The notes: generated by a model not told the origin, from the sequence alone. Positions 26,620 to 36,116 are shown, numbered from the stretch's first letter. The stretch is DNA of 64,000 nt from Desulfobacteraceae bacterium (GCA_030613055.1 JAUWMR010000018.1:1-64000), one strand, 5' to 3'. A program made the numbers and translations.

Positions 26620-29107
26620 TGGACAAATGGATAACTTCAAAATGGTGCTAATGGCCGTCCTATTGGCCGGCGCTTGTTTCCTAACGTATTTTTTTCATGA
26701 GATACTTGAAACCGGCACTGTCTTTACCCACTTCTTCTATATTCCAATTATCCTGGCATCAATATGGTGGAAAAGAAAAGGTCTAAGCGTAGCCATATTT
26801 TTAGCGATATTTCTGGTTCTCAGCCACAATTTTCTTAGAGATCATGTGACGACTGCCAATGATTATTTCCGGGCCTTTATGTTTGTGGTTATCGCCTTTG
26901 TAGTTGCCATATTAGCAGAAAAAATTGCAGAGGCACAGGAAAAGGCATCCCACCTCAACGCGGTCCTTCGCGCCATCCGAAACGTCAACCAATTGATTGT
27001 CAAAGAAAAGAATCGCGCTAATCTGCTTAAAGGTGTTTGCGACAGCCTCACTGAGACTCGCGGTTATGATAATGTCTGGATTGCTTTGTTCGATGAGACC
27101 GGTCGGACCGTGACAACTGCTGAATCCGGTTTGGGCAGGGATTTCTTGCCAATGGACGAGCGGCTGAAAAGTGGGGAGTTGACTGATTGTGGGCAAAAGG
27201 CATTATCACAACCGTGCATTGTGATAATCAAAGACCCGCTCTCCACCTGCCCCGATTGTCCCCTATCGGCTAAGTATAGTGGCAAAGGGGCGATGACCGT
27301 CCGGCTGGAATACCACGAAAAGGTATACGGCCTGGCATCTGCGTCCATCCCCGCAGATTTCACCGAAGACATGGAAGAGCATGCCCTGTTCAAAGAAATG
27401 GCCGGGGACGTTGCCTTCGCCCTGTATACAATCGAACTGGAGGAAGAGCGCAGGCGGGCGGATGAAGAATTGATGCGATATCGCCAAAGCCTTGAAAACA
27501 TGGTTGAAGAGCGAACCGCAGAGTTGCAAACAGCCATCGGCCAGCTTCAAAATGAAATTGCCGAGCGCAAGCATGCTGAGGAAAAAATAAGGGAATTGAG
27601 TTTCGCCGTTGAGCAGTCCATAGACGGCATAGCAATTAGTGACTTAGAACCAAAACTTATAAATATGAATGATGCTTTTGCCAGGATGCACGGTTATTCC
27701 CCAAAAAATATGATTGGGATGAAAGTCATGGATTTTCACAGTGAAAAAGAGATGAATAAATACACCGGCGTTTTCAATCAGATAAAGACACAGGGCTCGT
27801 GGTCGGGTGAAATAGAACATACCAGAAAAGACGGGACACTTTTCCCCACATATTCATCCGCAACTCTATTAAAAGATGCTGAAGGAAATCCCACAGGGGT
27901 TGTGGGAGTTGCAAGAGATATTACCAGGGAAAAGAGACTTCAAGACCAGCTCCGGCAGTCCCAGAAGATGGAGTCCATCGGCACCCTTGCCGGAGGCATA
28001 GCCCATGACTTCAATAATATCCTTGGTGCCATTCTTGGCAATGCGGAAATAGCGCTCCTTCATGAGCTTCGCGAGGGGAATCCGGCCCGGCACAGCATTC
28101 GGCAGGTGGTCAAGGCCGGCAACCGGGCGAAGAACCTGGTGCAACAGATCCTTGCTTTCAGCCGGCAGAAAGAACAGGAGCTGAAAATAATCAGTGTTAC
28201 CCAAATTGTCAAAGAAGCCATGAATCTGCTCCGGTCATCATTACCCACGACCATTGAGATCCGCCATAAATTAACAGCCGGGTCTGACATGGTCCTGGCA
28301 GATCCAGGTCAAATTCATCAGGTGATTATGAATCTTTGTACCAATGCGGGCCATGCCATGCGAGAGAAAGGGGGCGTGCTGGAGATAACACTACAAAATG
28401 CGGATTCCGGATCGCGGACTGCGGAATCAGATAAATCCGAAATCCAATCCGTAATCGACATTGCTCCCGGGACCTACCTTAAACTGTCCGTAAGCGACAC
28501 AGGTGATGGCATGCCCCCAGAGTTGCTGGAACGCATATTTGACCCCTATTTCACCACAAAAGCCGTGGGGAAAGGGACAGGATTGGGACTTGCCGTAGTT
28601 CACGGGATTGTCAAAAGCCTTGATGGAACAATTAATGTGGAGAGCGAACAGGGAAAAGGAACTACCTTCAACGTATTTTTCCCGACGATTGAGAGCAAGT
28701 CTGAACCGGAAATTGACACTCACGAACCCATTCCTACCGGTAATGAGCGTATCCTTTTAATAGACGATGAGGAGGGCCTGGTTGACATTGGAAAACAGAT
28801 GTTAGAGGGACTGGGGTACAAGGTCACTACAAAAACGAGCAGTATTGAAGCCCTGGATACCTTCCGGTCACGGCCGGGAAAATTTGACCTGGTTATCACC
28901 GACATGACCATGCCTAACATGACGGGCGATAAACTTGCGAGAGAACTCATGAAGATCCGTCCCGATATTCCGGTTATTCTTTGCACCGGTTTTAGTGAGT
29001 TGATCAATGAAGAAAAAGCTAAGAACATCGGCATTCGGGACTTTGTCATGAAGCCTCTTGTTATGCGGAAGATTGGCATCATGATACGCCGCATCCTGGA
29101 TGAGTAG
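26603..29107 (+). CDS. Membrane hybrid sensor kinase GAF-PAS-HisKA-HATPase-REC
   Basis: An 834-residue kinase with an N-terminal membrane module of about four helices (13-32, 40-56, 62-78, 90-106) and almost no periplasmic domain. It continues with GAF (about 125-280, containing PLSTCPDCPL), coiled coil (280-330), PAS (330-445), His box AGGIAHDFNN with His468, HATPase (about 570-695, GTGLGLAVVH) and receiver (about 715-834, Asp in VITDMTMPNM). The CxxC in the GAF suggests redox or metal sensing, but that is inference. ATG 26603 follows GAGGAGA provided by the receiver remnant. A sigma-54 activator lies downstream. Confidence 0.88.
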   Translation: METKFDGQMDNFKMVLMAVLLAGACFLTYFFHEILETGTVFTHFFYIPIILASIWWKRKGLSVAIFLAIFLVLSHNFLRDHVTTANDYFRAFMFVVIAFVVAILAEKIAEAQEKASHLNAVLRAIRNVNQLIVKEKNRANLLKGVCDSLTETRGYDNVWIALFDETGRTVTTAESGLGRDFLPMDERLKSGELTDCGQKALSQPCIVIIKDPLSTCPDCPLSAKYSGKGAMTVRLEYHEKVYGLASASIPADFTEDMEEHALFKEMAGDVAFALYTIELEEERRRADEELMRYRQSLENMVEERTAELQTAIGQLQNEIAERKHAEEKIRELSFAVEQSIDGIAISDLEPKLINMNDAFARMHGYSPKNMIGMKVMDFHSEKEMNKYTGVFNQIKTQGSWSGEIEHTRKDGTLFPTYSSATLLKDAEGNPTGVVGVARDITREKRLQDQLRQSQKMESIGTLAGGIAHDFNNILGAILGNAEIALLHELREGNPARHSIRQVVKAGNRAKNLVQQILAFSRQKEQELKIISVTQIVKEAMNLLRSSLPTTIEIRHKLTAGSDMVLADPGQIHQVIMNLCTNAGHAMREKGGVLEITLQNADSGSRTAESDKSEIQSVIDIAPGTYLKLSVSDTGDGMPPELLERIFDPYFTTKAVGKGTGLGLAVVHGIVKSLDGTINVESEQGKGTTFNVFFPTIESKSEPEIDTHEPIPTGNERILLIDDEEGLVDIGKQMLEGLGYKVTTKTSSIEALDTFRSRPGKFDLVITDMTMPNMTGDKLARELMKIRPDIPVILCTGFSELINEEKAKNIGIRDFVMKPLVMRKIGIMIRRILDE

Positions 29108-29165
29108 GAACTGGAAACTTGAAACTGGAAACTTGAAACTTGAAATGTGAAACTTGAAATTTGAT
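29108..29165. repeat. Degenerate tandem repeat next to a broken four-helix-bundle gene
   Basis: About six units of roughly ten bases of the type AACTTGAAAC/AACTGGAAAC. Related text (TTTCGAGTTTCAAGGATC) appears on the other side of the following gene fragment at 29325-29350. Confidence 0.7.
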
Positions 29166-29181
29166 ACTGGGAGGGCTGAGA

Positions 29182-29304
29182 GTGAAAGAAATTTATGATC
29201 TGGATGTTTATAAATTGGCTGAAGAGGTTTCTGATTTGATCTGGTATGCGTATGATAAATGGCCCAAGAAAGTTCAGCAAACCATTATCAGAAGCACAAA
29301 ATAA
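29182..29304 (+). pseudogene. Truncated four-helix-bundle protein (23S IVS-type family)
   Basis: Forty codons from GTG 29182 read KEIYDLDVYKLAEEVSDLIW, then KWPKKVQQTIIRSTK and stop. This matches only the first helix and part of the second of the four-helix-bundle family known from 23S rRNA intervening sequences, normally about 115-130 residues. The rest is missing. AACTTGAAAC-type repeats flank it on both sides. Confidence 0.55.
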
Positions 29305-29358
29305 ATAGTGAAAAGGAACTATCCAGTTTCGAGTTTCAAGGATCAAGGATCAAGTAAC

Positions 29359-30765
29359 ATGTCAAACATACTGATTATTGATGACGACAAGATGCTGTGT
29401 GACATGCTGTGCCGTCATATCGGATACATGGGACACGACGCCACATATTCGCTTACCCTTGAACAGGGCCACAAAGAGATATCATCAAAGACATTTGATG
29501 TGGTATTTCTCGATGTACGCCTGCCTGATGGAAACGGCCTGGATGCCCTGCCAGGAATACGAAAAACCCCCGCCCAACCGGAGGTCATTATCATCACCGG
29601 GGATGGTGACCCTGATGGAGCCGAGCTTGCGATCAGAAGCGGTGCCTGGGACTATATTGAAAAGCCTGCATCAATTGAAAAGATGACATTGCCATTAGTT
29701 CGCGCCCTCCAGTATCGCAAGGAAAAAACAACCGGAAAGCCTGCTGTTGCCTTAAAACGGGAGGGCATTGTGGGAGAAAGTCCCCGGATGAAGGCCTGCT
29801 TTGACCTTCTGGCCCAGGCAGCAAACAGCAATACAAATGTCCTGATCAACGGTGAGACCGGCACCGGCAAGGAACTCTTTGCACAGGCAATTCATGACAA
29901 CAGTCCCCGCTCTAATAACAATTTTGTGGTGGTGGATTGTGCTGCACTGCCCGAAACGCTTGTAGAGAGTGTGCTTTTCGGGCATATAAAGGGGGCCTTT
30001 ACAAGCGCGGACAGGGCACAGGATGGCCTGATCAAACAGGCTCACGAAGGCACCCTGTTTCTTGATGAGGTGGGCGAACTTCCTCTCCCTGTTCAGAAGA
30101 CATTTCTTCGGGTGCTCCAGGAACACTGCTTTCGTCCTGTAGGCAGCAAACTCGAGGTAGAGAGTGACTTCAGGCTCGTGGCAGCAACCAACAGGGATCT
30201 TGATGAAATGGTTCAATCCGGCCGCTTCCGAAATGACCTCATGTTTCGCCTTAAGGCCCTAACCATCAAATTGCCTCCCCTGAGGGAGCACCACAGGGAT
30301 ATAATAGATCTATCCCTGTACCACGTCGCAAAGCTCTGCGAGCGCCATAAGACAGGAACGAAAGGTTTTTCACCGGAGTTCTTCGAGGCACTTGCAGGGT
30401 ATAACTGGCCGGGAAATGTCAGGGAACTTATCAATGCCTTGGATACGGCCCTTGCAGCGGCCCGCCATGACCACACACTGTTCCCAAGGCACCTGCCAAT
30501 TAACATCCGCATCCACGCGGCCCGAACCTCTGTTAGCAAAAATCCTCCGGCAAAAGACGGAGCAAAGGTAAATGCCGATTCTTTCAAAACACTCCCCTCG
30601 CTGTGGGATTTTCGAAAGACCGCCGCTAATGAAGCAGAAAGGCGATATTTGCAGGATCTGATATCAATAACTAAGTACAATCTCAATGAAGCCCGCCGGA
30701 TATCCGGGCTGTCTCGCTCGCGTTTATATGAACTCCTAAAAAAACATAAAATCTCCGTTCCTTAA
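29359..30765 (+). CDS. Sigma-54-dependent response regulator REC-AAA-HTH
   Basis: A 468-residue NtrC-family activator: receiver (1-120, Asp in VFLDVRLPDG), AAA+ domain (about 140-375) with Walker A GETGTGKE and Walker B GTLFLDEVGELP, and a Fis-type HTH at the end (about 425-468, EARRISGLSRSRLYELLKKH). The sigma-54-contacting loop reads GAFTSA instead of the usual GAFTGA. I start at ATG 29359, where the receiver begins normally (MSNILIIDDD), not at the in-frame ATG 29308. A sigma-54-type promoter lies 180 bp downstream, before the next gene, and is the likely target. Confidence 0.9.
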   Translation: MSNILIIDDDKMLCDMLCRHIGYMGHDATYSLTLEQGHKEISSKTFDVVFLDVRLPDGNGLDALPGIRKTPAQPEVIIITGDGDPDGAELAIRSGAWDYIEKPASIEKMTLPLVRALQYRKEKTTGKPAVALKREGIVGESPRMKACFDLLAQAANSNTNVLINGETGTGKELFAQAIHDNSPRSNNNFVVVDCAALPETLVESVLFGHIKGAFTSADRAQDGLIKQAHEGTLFLDEVGELPLPVQKTFLRVLQEHCFRPVGSKLEVESDFRLVAATNRDLDEMVQSGRFRNDLMFRLKALTIKLPPLREHHRDIIDLSLYHVAKLCERHKTGTKGFSPEFFEALAGYNWPGNVRELINALDTALAAARHDHTLFPRHLPINIRIHAARTSVSKNPPAKDGAKVNADSFKTLPSLWDFRKTAANEAERRYLQDLISITKYNLNEARRISGLSRSRLYELLKKHKISVP

Positions 30766-30790
30766 TAGGCTTATCCTGTCTCAACGTAAT

Positions 30791-30826
30791 GTTCGAAGAA
30801 ATCGGACTTGTCCGATTCCTTCGAAC
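30791..30826. other. 36-bp perfect-looking hairpin
   Basis: GTTCGAAGAAATCGGAC pairs with GTCCGATTCCTTCGAAC with only small mismatches and a two-base loop. It lies 25 bp after the sigma-54 activator and is flanked by TATCCTGTCT and TCCTGTCTTAT fragments of the family-2 type. There is no T-run, so it is a weak terminator candidate. Confidence 0.5.
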
Positions 30827-30945
30827 TCAGTCCTGTCTTATCGAACAAATTCCCCTGCGATCCATACCTGCCTGTTTCTATCTTTTTTCACCAAACCACT
30901 TTAAATCATTAATCTTTTCCCAAAATATACATCCAGCGTAACTCC

Positions 30946-30961
30946 TGGCATGGTTCTTGTT
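30946..30961 (+). promoter_or_regulatory. Probable sigma-54 promoter for the chemoreceptor operon
   Basis: TGGCATGGTTCTTGTT agrees with the sigma-54 consensus TGGCACG-N4-TTGCA at GG (-24), the flanking bases and spacing; the -12 GC is GT. It is about 60 bp ahead of the next gene and close downstream of an NtrC-type activator gene. Confidence 0.6.
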
Positions 30962-31022
30962 TATACAGAAGTATCGGTCTACCTGTTTGCCCGTTATCTG
31001 GTTGAAAGGAATGAAACTCCAA

Positions 31023-31406
31023 ATGAATATCCTATTCTATGAGTCACCGAAAGACGGAGCAGGGGAACGGCTTCAGCGAGAGGTTGAGGCACTAATTCCA
31101 CAGGAGGAGAAAGAGATTCATTGTTCAATTGAGAGTCTTTCCCGCCGGCTTCGACAGCCCCACAATAAACTGGGAATTGCTGTTCTTTTGACAGAAGACT
31201 TGAAAAGCCTTTCAGATCTCCTTTCTATTCGCGAAGTTCTTTTAGATCTTCGCATTATCCTAATTTTGCCTGACAGGAAGGAGGCAACCATTGCGATGGG
31301 CCATGCCCTGCATCCCCGCTTTTTAAGCTATGCGGACAGTAATTTCAAAGACGTTGCTGCTGTCTTAAAAAAAATGATTGGACTTTCGGATAATAACAAT
31401 AATTGA
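31023..31406 (+). CDS. Conserved hypothetical protein upstream of chemoreceptor
   Basis: A 127-residue protein beginning MNILFYESPKDG. It has an alternating strand-helix pattern (IAVLLTEDLKSLSDLLSIRE, then LRIILILPDR and HPRFLSYADS) that looks like a receiver-type Rossmann-like fold without the phospho-acceptor Asp. I do not know a named family. It follows the sigma-54-type promoter and precedes the MCP gene, so a link to chemosensing is likely. The start could also be ATG 31011. Confidence 0.7.
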   Translation: MNILFYESPKDGAGERLQREVEALIPQEEKEIHCSIESLSRRLRQPHNKLGIAVLLTEDLKSLSDLLSIREVLLDLRIILILPDRKEATIAMGHALHPRFLSYADSNFKDVAAVLKKMIGLSDNNNN

Positions 31407-31428
31407 AGACAAAGGAGGTGTTAAGATA

Positions 31429-31491
31429 TTGTTAGATGTAGACAGCGTGCTTAGCAGCAAAGAGATTGAACTGCTTGAGAAAGCAGCATAG
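31429..31491 (+). CDS. Possible 20-residue peptide with strong ribosome binding site
   Basis: TTG 31429 is preceded by AAAGGAGGTG at ideal distance and encodes LLDVDSVLSSKEIELLEKAA before a stop. The sequence resembles the start of FliM, whose LSQDEIDALL segment binds CheY-P. It is either a genuine short peptide or the front of a lost gene. It lies between the 31023 gene and the MCP on the same strand. Confidence 0.4.
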   Translation: MLDVDSVLSSKEIELLEKAA

Positions 31492-31606
31492 AAGTAATCC
31501 ATTTAAAAAGACAGGCCAGTCTGTTGAGTGTCCGGTTGTATTTCCCGAATAGGCGCAAAGCGATGCGGCCTGGAAACTTTTAAAATTGAATTAAGGAGGT
31601 ATCAGC

Positions 31607-33580
31607 ATGAAAAATTTAACAGTTAAGCAAAAACTAATCAGCATGACCGTAATCCTGGCTTTAATGGTTTCGGGGTTGTCCATCTTCTTCATAAACAGGT
31701 TTGGTGCAGTGGGTGGCACCTATGGACAGATACTGCAGTCGCGGGTTCCCCAGCAGGAAGTTGCCGGCGCAATGACCCAGATTTTAATCAATACCCGGGT
31801 CAATATGAATGAACTATACGGTGTAGAGAGAAATATTAAAAATTATGAGATTTTTACGCAACGGGCACAGGAAAAACTCACCGAGTACACTGTTCTGGAA
31901 CAAGCTATATTAAACGGCAGCAAAGACCTCGGCAAACAGATCAAGGGTCTGGAGGGGCTTGCTATTCCCCCGTGCAGAAAGGGCGGGCAGATCGAGACCC
32001 TAACGAAAAAGGCATCACCTCTGTTTAAGGATTTTAAAGATGCCTGCCAGCGCATTATTGCCAAGAAAAAAGAGTTGTTGGAAACTGTAAACGTCATAGG
32101 CTGGTTTGACACCAAGGAAGACAGTCACGGTGTTGTCAAAACCCTGGTTGAAGCAGGCCGCACGATGGAGCAACTCGCAAATGACCAACAATCAAAACTC
32201 CTTGTTGCCCAGATAAGACGCCAGGAAAAGAATATCCTGCAAAGGGCTGATGAAAGATACATCACCAGGCTCAAGGAGGCTTATCAGAACTTTAATGCGT
32301 CTGTCAGCGGGGAGATCAACAATGTGGGTCGAGCGTATTATGAAGCGTTTGGGACAATATTTGATAAGGTGTTAATCGCCCAGAAGCTGGAAGATGAATT
32401 AAAGGATCTTGCAAGAATTGAACTTAGAGAGAAACAAAAATATCTAAATGAAGCGGTCCATGCCCTTAAGGACAGGGCACATGAACAGATGGTGCGCTAC
32501 TCCGATGAGGCAATAGCCATGGAAAAATCAGCGAGAACTCTTATTATAGCTATTTCCTGTGCAGTGATTTTAATTAGCCTCCTCTTTGGATGGTTCGTTT
32601 CAAATGGGATCAGCAACGTATTAAGAAAAATCATCGAAGGTCTGAGCGAAGGTTCCGAACAGGTGGCCTCGGCTTCCGGTCAGGTCTCATCTGCCAGCCA
32701 GTCAATGGCTGAAGGGGCATCCGAACAGGCCGCATCCATAGAGGAGACATCTTCTTCCCTTGAAGAGATGTCCTCCATGACCAAGCAGAACGCGGACAAT
32801 GCCGGCCAGGCAGACACCCTCATGAAAGAAACCAACCAGGTAGTTTCACAGGCTAACGCGTCCATGGGCGAGCTCACGCAATCCATGGAAGAGATATCAA
32901 AGGCAAACGATGAAACCCAGAAAATTATCAAGACCATTGACGAGATTGCGTTCCAGACAAATCTTTTGGCCTTAAACGCGGCGGTTGAGGCTGCCAGGGC
33001 GGGCGAGGCAGGTGCCGGATTCGCGGTCGTGGCCGAAGAGGTTCGTAATCTTGCCATGCGCTCTGCCGAGGCTGCCAAGAATACGGCCGAGATGATCGAA
33101 GGGACCGTCAAAAAGACCAAAGACGGCTCGGAGATAGTCACCAGGACCAATGAGGCATTTGGAAAGGTCGCGGACAGCTCTTCCAAGGTGGGCGAGCTTG
33201 TTGGTGAAATAGCCGCCGCATCCAATGAACAGGCCCAGGGTATTGACCAGGTGAACATTGCCGTAAGTCAAATGGACCAGGTGACCCAGCAGAACGCTGC
33301 AAGTGCCGAGGAGAACGCATCCGCTTCTGAAGAGTTGACTGCACAGGCAGAGGAGATGAAGGGGTTTGTGGGCGACCTGGTGGCTTTAGTCGGTGGAAGT
33401 ACGGGCGGTGCTCACAGTGGACACCCTACCGTGGTTGAACATCCAAAAACCGGAATCCACAAGGTCCTTACAGCTCCTGCAAAGAAGGGAAAAGGAAAGG
33501 AACTGGCGGTTTCCAGTGCAAAGGAAGTGAGTCCTGACCAGGTAATTCCGATGGACGATGAGGATTTTAAGGATTTTTAG
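31607..33580 (+). CDS. Methyl-accepting chemotaxis protein
   Basis: A 657-residue chemoreceptor: membrane segments at about 10-30 and 308-330, a long all-helical periplasmic sensor between them (about 35-300, resembling the helical bimodular type), then the signalling hairpin (about 335-590). Its tip reads [20 protein letters not shown] followed by [19 protein letters not shown]. No clear HAMP domain follows the second membrane helix. The C-terminus is a flexible tail ending DDEDFKDF rather than the NWETF-type CheR tether. It is the last gene of the presumed sigma-54 unit. The ligand is unknown. Confidence 0.92.
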   Translation: MKNLTVKQKLISMTVILALMVSGLSIFFINRFGAVGGTYGQILQSRVPQQEVAGAMTQILINTRVNMNELYGVERNIKNYEIFTQRAQEKLTEYTVLEQAILNGSKDLGKQIKGLEGLAIPPCRKGGQIETLTKKASPLFKDFKDACQRIIAKKKELLETVNVIGWFDTKEDSHGVVKTLVEAGRTMEQLANDQQSKLLVAQIRRQEKNILQRADERYITRLKEAYQNFNASVSGEINNVGRAYYEAFGTIFDKVLIAQKLEDELKDLARIELREKQKYLNEAVHALKDRAHEQMVRYSDEAIAMEKSARTLIIAISCAVILISLLFGWFVSNGISNVLRKIIEGLSEGSEQVASASGQVSSASQSMAEGASEQAASIEETSSSLEEMSSMTKQNADNAGQADTLMKETNQVVSQANASMGELTQSMEEISKANDETQKIIKTIDEIAFQTNLLALNAAVEAARAGEAGAGFAVVAEEVRNLAMRSAEAAKNTAEMIEGTVKKTKDGSEIVTRTNEAFGKVADSSSKVGELVGEIAAASNEQAQGIDQVNIAVSQMDQVTQQNAASAEENASASEELTAQAEEMKGFVGDLVALVGGSTGGAHSGHPTVVEHPKTGIHKVLTAPAKKGKGKELAVSSAKEVSPDQVIPMDDEDFKDF

Positions 33581-33655
33581 CCTCGCTTTCGAAAGAGAAG
33601 ATTGCAGGGTCCGTCAAATAAGAAGGCGCACCCTGCATGTTATCAAATCTCAACA

Positions 33656-33815
33656 TTGATGGTTTCGTAAAAATTCGGATTTACCGTCACTCCCGCGAAG
33701 GCGGGAGTCCAAAACTGCCTGAAATGACTGGATTCCCGCCGTAGTTTATCCCGCACTTGATGCGGGGCGGGAATGACAAAAAAAGACTGATAAAAACTTT
33801 TTACGAGTACATCAA
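33656..33815. repeat. Family-1 inverted-repeat element, copy F
   Basis: A 160-bp element from TTGATGGTTTCGTAAAAATTC to the complement of TTGATGTACTCGTAAAAAGT, with identical flanks CATTGATG and CATCAACATT. Inside are TCCCGCGAAGGCGGGA and the CCCGCACTTGATGCGGG-type hairpin. It ends six bases before the ribosome binding site of the following gene. Confidence 0.85.
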
Positions 33816-33837
33816 CATTAGAAGGGAGCATTTTACT

Positions 33838-34284
33838 ATGGACATCCTGAAAAGCCTTTTTTCAATAGGTGGAAAAAATTACGGGCCGGAAGATTTAACT
33901 CAAATTACCAGGATCATCGGACCCATAATAAACAAAACAGCATGCGATATTGTTAAATTACAGGCTATCAGGCTCCTGACAGGACCGATTGATTATATTA
34001 TACCGGCAGTCTGGGGCGCCAGGTTAGACGGAGAGCTGGAACCTACCCAGAAGGAAATACACAGGAGGATCACTTCACTCACTGAACACTTGTTTGACAT
34101 GTTACATCTTGAGGATTTATCTCAGGCTCAGAAATTTGCTGTTGGATTTCTTATGCGTGAATTAATCATTTCAAAGATCGTTTTCCTGATTCAATTGGCA
34201 AAGAACCAGGCTGCCGGAAAATTCAATACAGGGGAGTATCATACTGATATTCTAAATCATCTCTCACCATTAGGTAATGCGTGA
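33838..34284 (+). CDS. Hypothetical helical protein
   Basis: A 148-residue protein that I do not recognise. It starts MDILKSLFSIGGKNYGPEDL, has no signal peptide or membrane helix, and appears mostly helical (for example EIHRRITSLTEHLFDMLHLE). ATG 33838 follows GAAGGGAG; the upstream in-frame extension lies inside the family-1 element and is rejected. It comes after the MCP gene on the same strand but is separated by the repeat, so shared transcription is uncertain. Confidence 0.65.
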   Translation: MDILKSLFSIGGKNYGPEDLTQITRIIGPIINKTACDIVKLQAIRLLTGPIDYIIPAVWGARLDGELEPTQKEIHRRITSLTEHLFDMLHLEDLSQAQKFAVGFLMRELIISKIVFLIQLAKNQAAGKFNTGEYHTDILNHLSPLGNA

Positions 34285-34371
34285 GTTAAGATCTTTGTTG
34301 TTAGAATAATACATTTTCATGGGGTGCGTAGCAGGGTAACCGCTGCGGGTGAATATCGGGACGGGTTTTTC

Positions 34372-34482
34372 ATGACCCTTAAACACACCGCTGGTTACAG
34401 GATCTCACGGATAGCCTGACCAACCATCTGCCTCTCCGATCCCGAGGGTAAGCTGGCCACCCCATTTTATAAATCCCGGCAG
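34372..34482. repeat. 110-bp intergenic element, copy 2
   Basis: Homologue of 22907-23016: starts ATGACCCTTAAACAC, contains AGCCTGACCAACCATCTGCC and ends ATAAATCCCGGCAG. It sits in the 521-bp gene-free stretch 34285-34805, which otherwise shows only a short hairpin near 34540 and nothing coding. Confidence 0.65.
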
Positions 34483-34805
34483 ATATGGAATCTCCTGATA
34501 CATTAAACAACTACCTGCTAAAGCAAGTAGATTTCTTGTACGACTGAAAGTCGGTTATTTTAGCCAAATCTGTTCTTTCTCAACCGACCCTTGCATAACA
34601 CATTCAGGCTTATCCGTCATTCCCGCGAAGGTTTTAAACCTGGTGAATGGAAAAATAAAAACAGCATGAAAACGATGGCATCCATTTATGGATTTATGTG
34701 ACAGATATCCATGATTATGTTGAATTTTTCCATACAATATGTAATTATTCAATGTCATACGTAATGAAATCAAACTATTGCTTATCAGGAGGCAAAGAGA
34801 CCAAC

Positions 34806-35141
34806 ATGAAATCGAGATTAAATACCGCCTTTGTCTTTGCGCTGGCCTTTGGACTGCTATTGGGACTGGCTTCTGTTGCTTGCGCACTTGACATGAAAGA
34901 GGGTGAGGAAAAAACCATTTCCTTAAATCCCAAAATGCCCACTAAAATGACGTACTGGAATAAAGACATCTGGAAGACAAGTCGTCTGGATTTCAAGGTT
35001 TTCGCCCAGGGAAAAATAGTCTCAAAGGATACTTTCTATATCTCTGCGGGTGATGGAGACGAAATAAGTTTCAATCCAGGGCATGACAAAATCTGGATCA
35101 AATGCACCAAGGGAAAGGTTACTATCTATGTCAGCCAGTAA
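34806..35141 (+). CDS. Small secreted protein, unknown function
   Basis: A 111-residue protein with a clear Sec signal (KSRLNTAFVFALAFGLLLGL, cleavage expected after SVACA) and a mature domain of about 84 residues rich in short strands and Lys (MPTKMTYWNKDIWKTSRLDF, then AGDGDEISFNPGHD). It is probably periplasmic. I know no family for it. ATG 34806 is about 13 bases after AGGAGG, a little far, but the signal peptide supports it. It converges on tonB. Confidence 0.65.
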   Translation: MKSRLNTAFVFALAFGLLLGLASVACALDMKEGEEKTISLNPKMPTKMTYWNKDIWKTSRLDFKVFAQGKIVSKDTFYISAGDGDEISFNPGHDKIWIKCTKGKVTIYVSQ

Positions 35142-35210
35142 CCAGCTTTGATCCGGAACACCGTGAAAGGCCCTGCGCCGGGTTCGTTTGTTGACGGCTA
35201 TTTATTGCGG

Positions 35211-36116
35211 TTATTTCAAACGGAAACGAATCGGAATTCTGACCCACATTTCTATAGGTACGCCATCTCTCGTCCCCGGTTCAAATAACCACTTTTTGAC
35301 CGAAGCCATTGCGGCCCTGTCCAGGACCCTGTGTTTACTGGATTTGAACAGACGCAGTTCCCCTACCCTGCCCCTCCTGTCCACAAGGACTTCTAATATA
35401 ACCGTACCCTCATACCCCCTTCTTCTTGCTAACCCGGGATATCCCGGAGGCGAATTTGCCCGATAGACCGGCCTTGCTTTAGTGACGGCAACCGTATCTG
35501 GTTGCACACGTGGCGCCGTTTCTGCACGGGCAACCTGCGCGGGGGGTGCCGGCATTTCTTTTTCCAGGGCGTCAGGCACCACCATTTCTACCGGCTCCAT
35601 TTCAGTCTCCGGAAAATCACGATATGATTCTTCCCCGGGATCAATTTTCTCTTCTTCGATTGACTTTGCCGGCGGGGCCTGAAAATCATTATGTATAACT
35701 TTCGCAGTATCAACTTCCTTCTTTTCAACGGGCCCGGGTATGTCATCAGGGGGCTCCGCGGCCGCTTTTGTTGGCCTGGGCTCTGGTTTCGGCTCAGGCA
35801 TTGGACCAGGGGGAGGCACGGTTTTTATGGGCTTTACCGGCGCCGACACCTTTTTCGGCGGCACCGATGGCTTAAGCACAGGTTTGGGCTTTTCCTTTTT
35901 AACGACTGGCACGGGCTTTACTGCAAGGATATCATGCTTTGTTTTGGCCGGTACGGGTTCAGGGGGGCTCTGGGGTCGTTGATAAGCCAGCGTCATGGTA
36001 ATGACACGCGGCACAGGGCTTCTGATACATTCACTTTTAAACCATTTTTGACCCATGGCCATGAAAAATCCGTGAATCACCACGGCTAATACAAAAGCTG
36101 GTAAAAAACTTTTCAC
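35211..36116 (-). CDS. tonB: TonB energy transducer
   Basis: A 301-residue protein with an N-terminal membrane anchor (about 5-22), a long Pro/Lys/Glu-rich periplasmic spacer (about 45-200, e.g. PPKKVSAPVKPIKTVPPPGP) and a C-terminal TonB domain (about 220-300, containing YPGLARRRGYEGTVILEVLV and AAMASVKKWLFEPG). It transmits proton-motive-force energy to outer-membrane receptors. It overlaps exbD by 4 bp and closes the cobalamin-uptake operon, which makes a B12 receptor the likely partner. No btuB lies in the window. Confidence 0.92.
   Translation of the reverse strand: MKSFLPAFVLAVVIHGFFMAMGQKWFKSECIRSPVPRVITMTLAYQRPQSPPEPVPAKTKHDILAVKPVPVVKKEKPKPVLKPSVPPKKVSAPVKPIKTVPPPGPMPEPKPEPRPTKAAAEPPDDIPGPVEKKEVDTAKVIHNDFQAPPAKSIEEEKIDPGEESYRDFPETEMEPVEMVVPDALEKEMPAPPAQVARAETAPRVQPDTVAVTKARPVYRANSPPGYPGLARRRGYEGTVILEVLVDRRGRVGELRLFKSSKHRVLDRAAMASVKKWLFEPGTRDGVPIEMWVRIPIRFRLK

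Noticed and set aside
35482-36089. Gly-rich antisense frames across tonB
   Set aside because: They mirror the Pro-rich spacer of TonB (CCN read as NGG).
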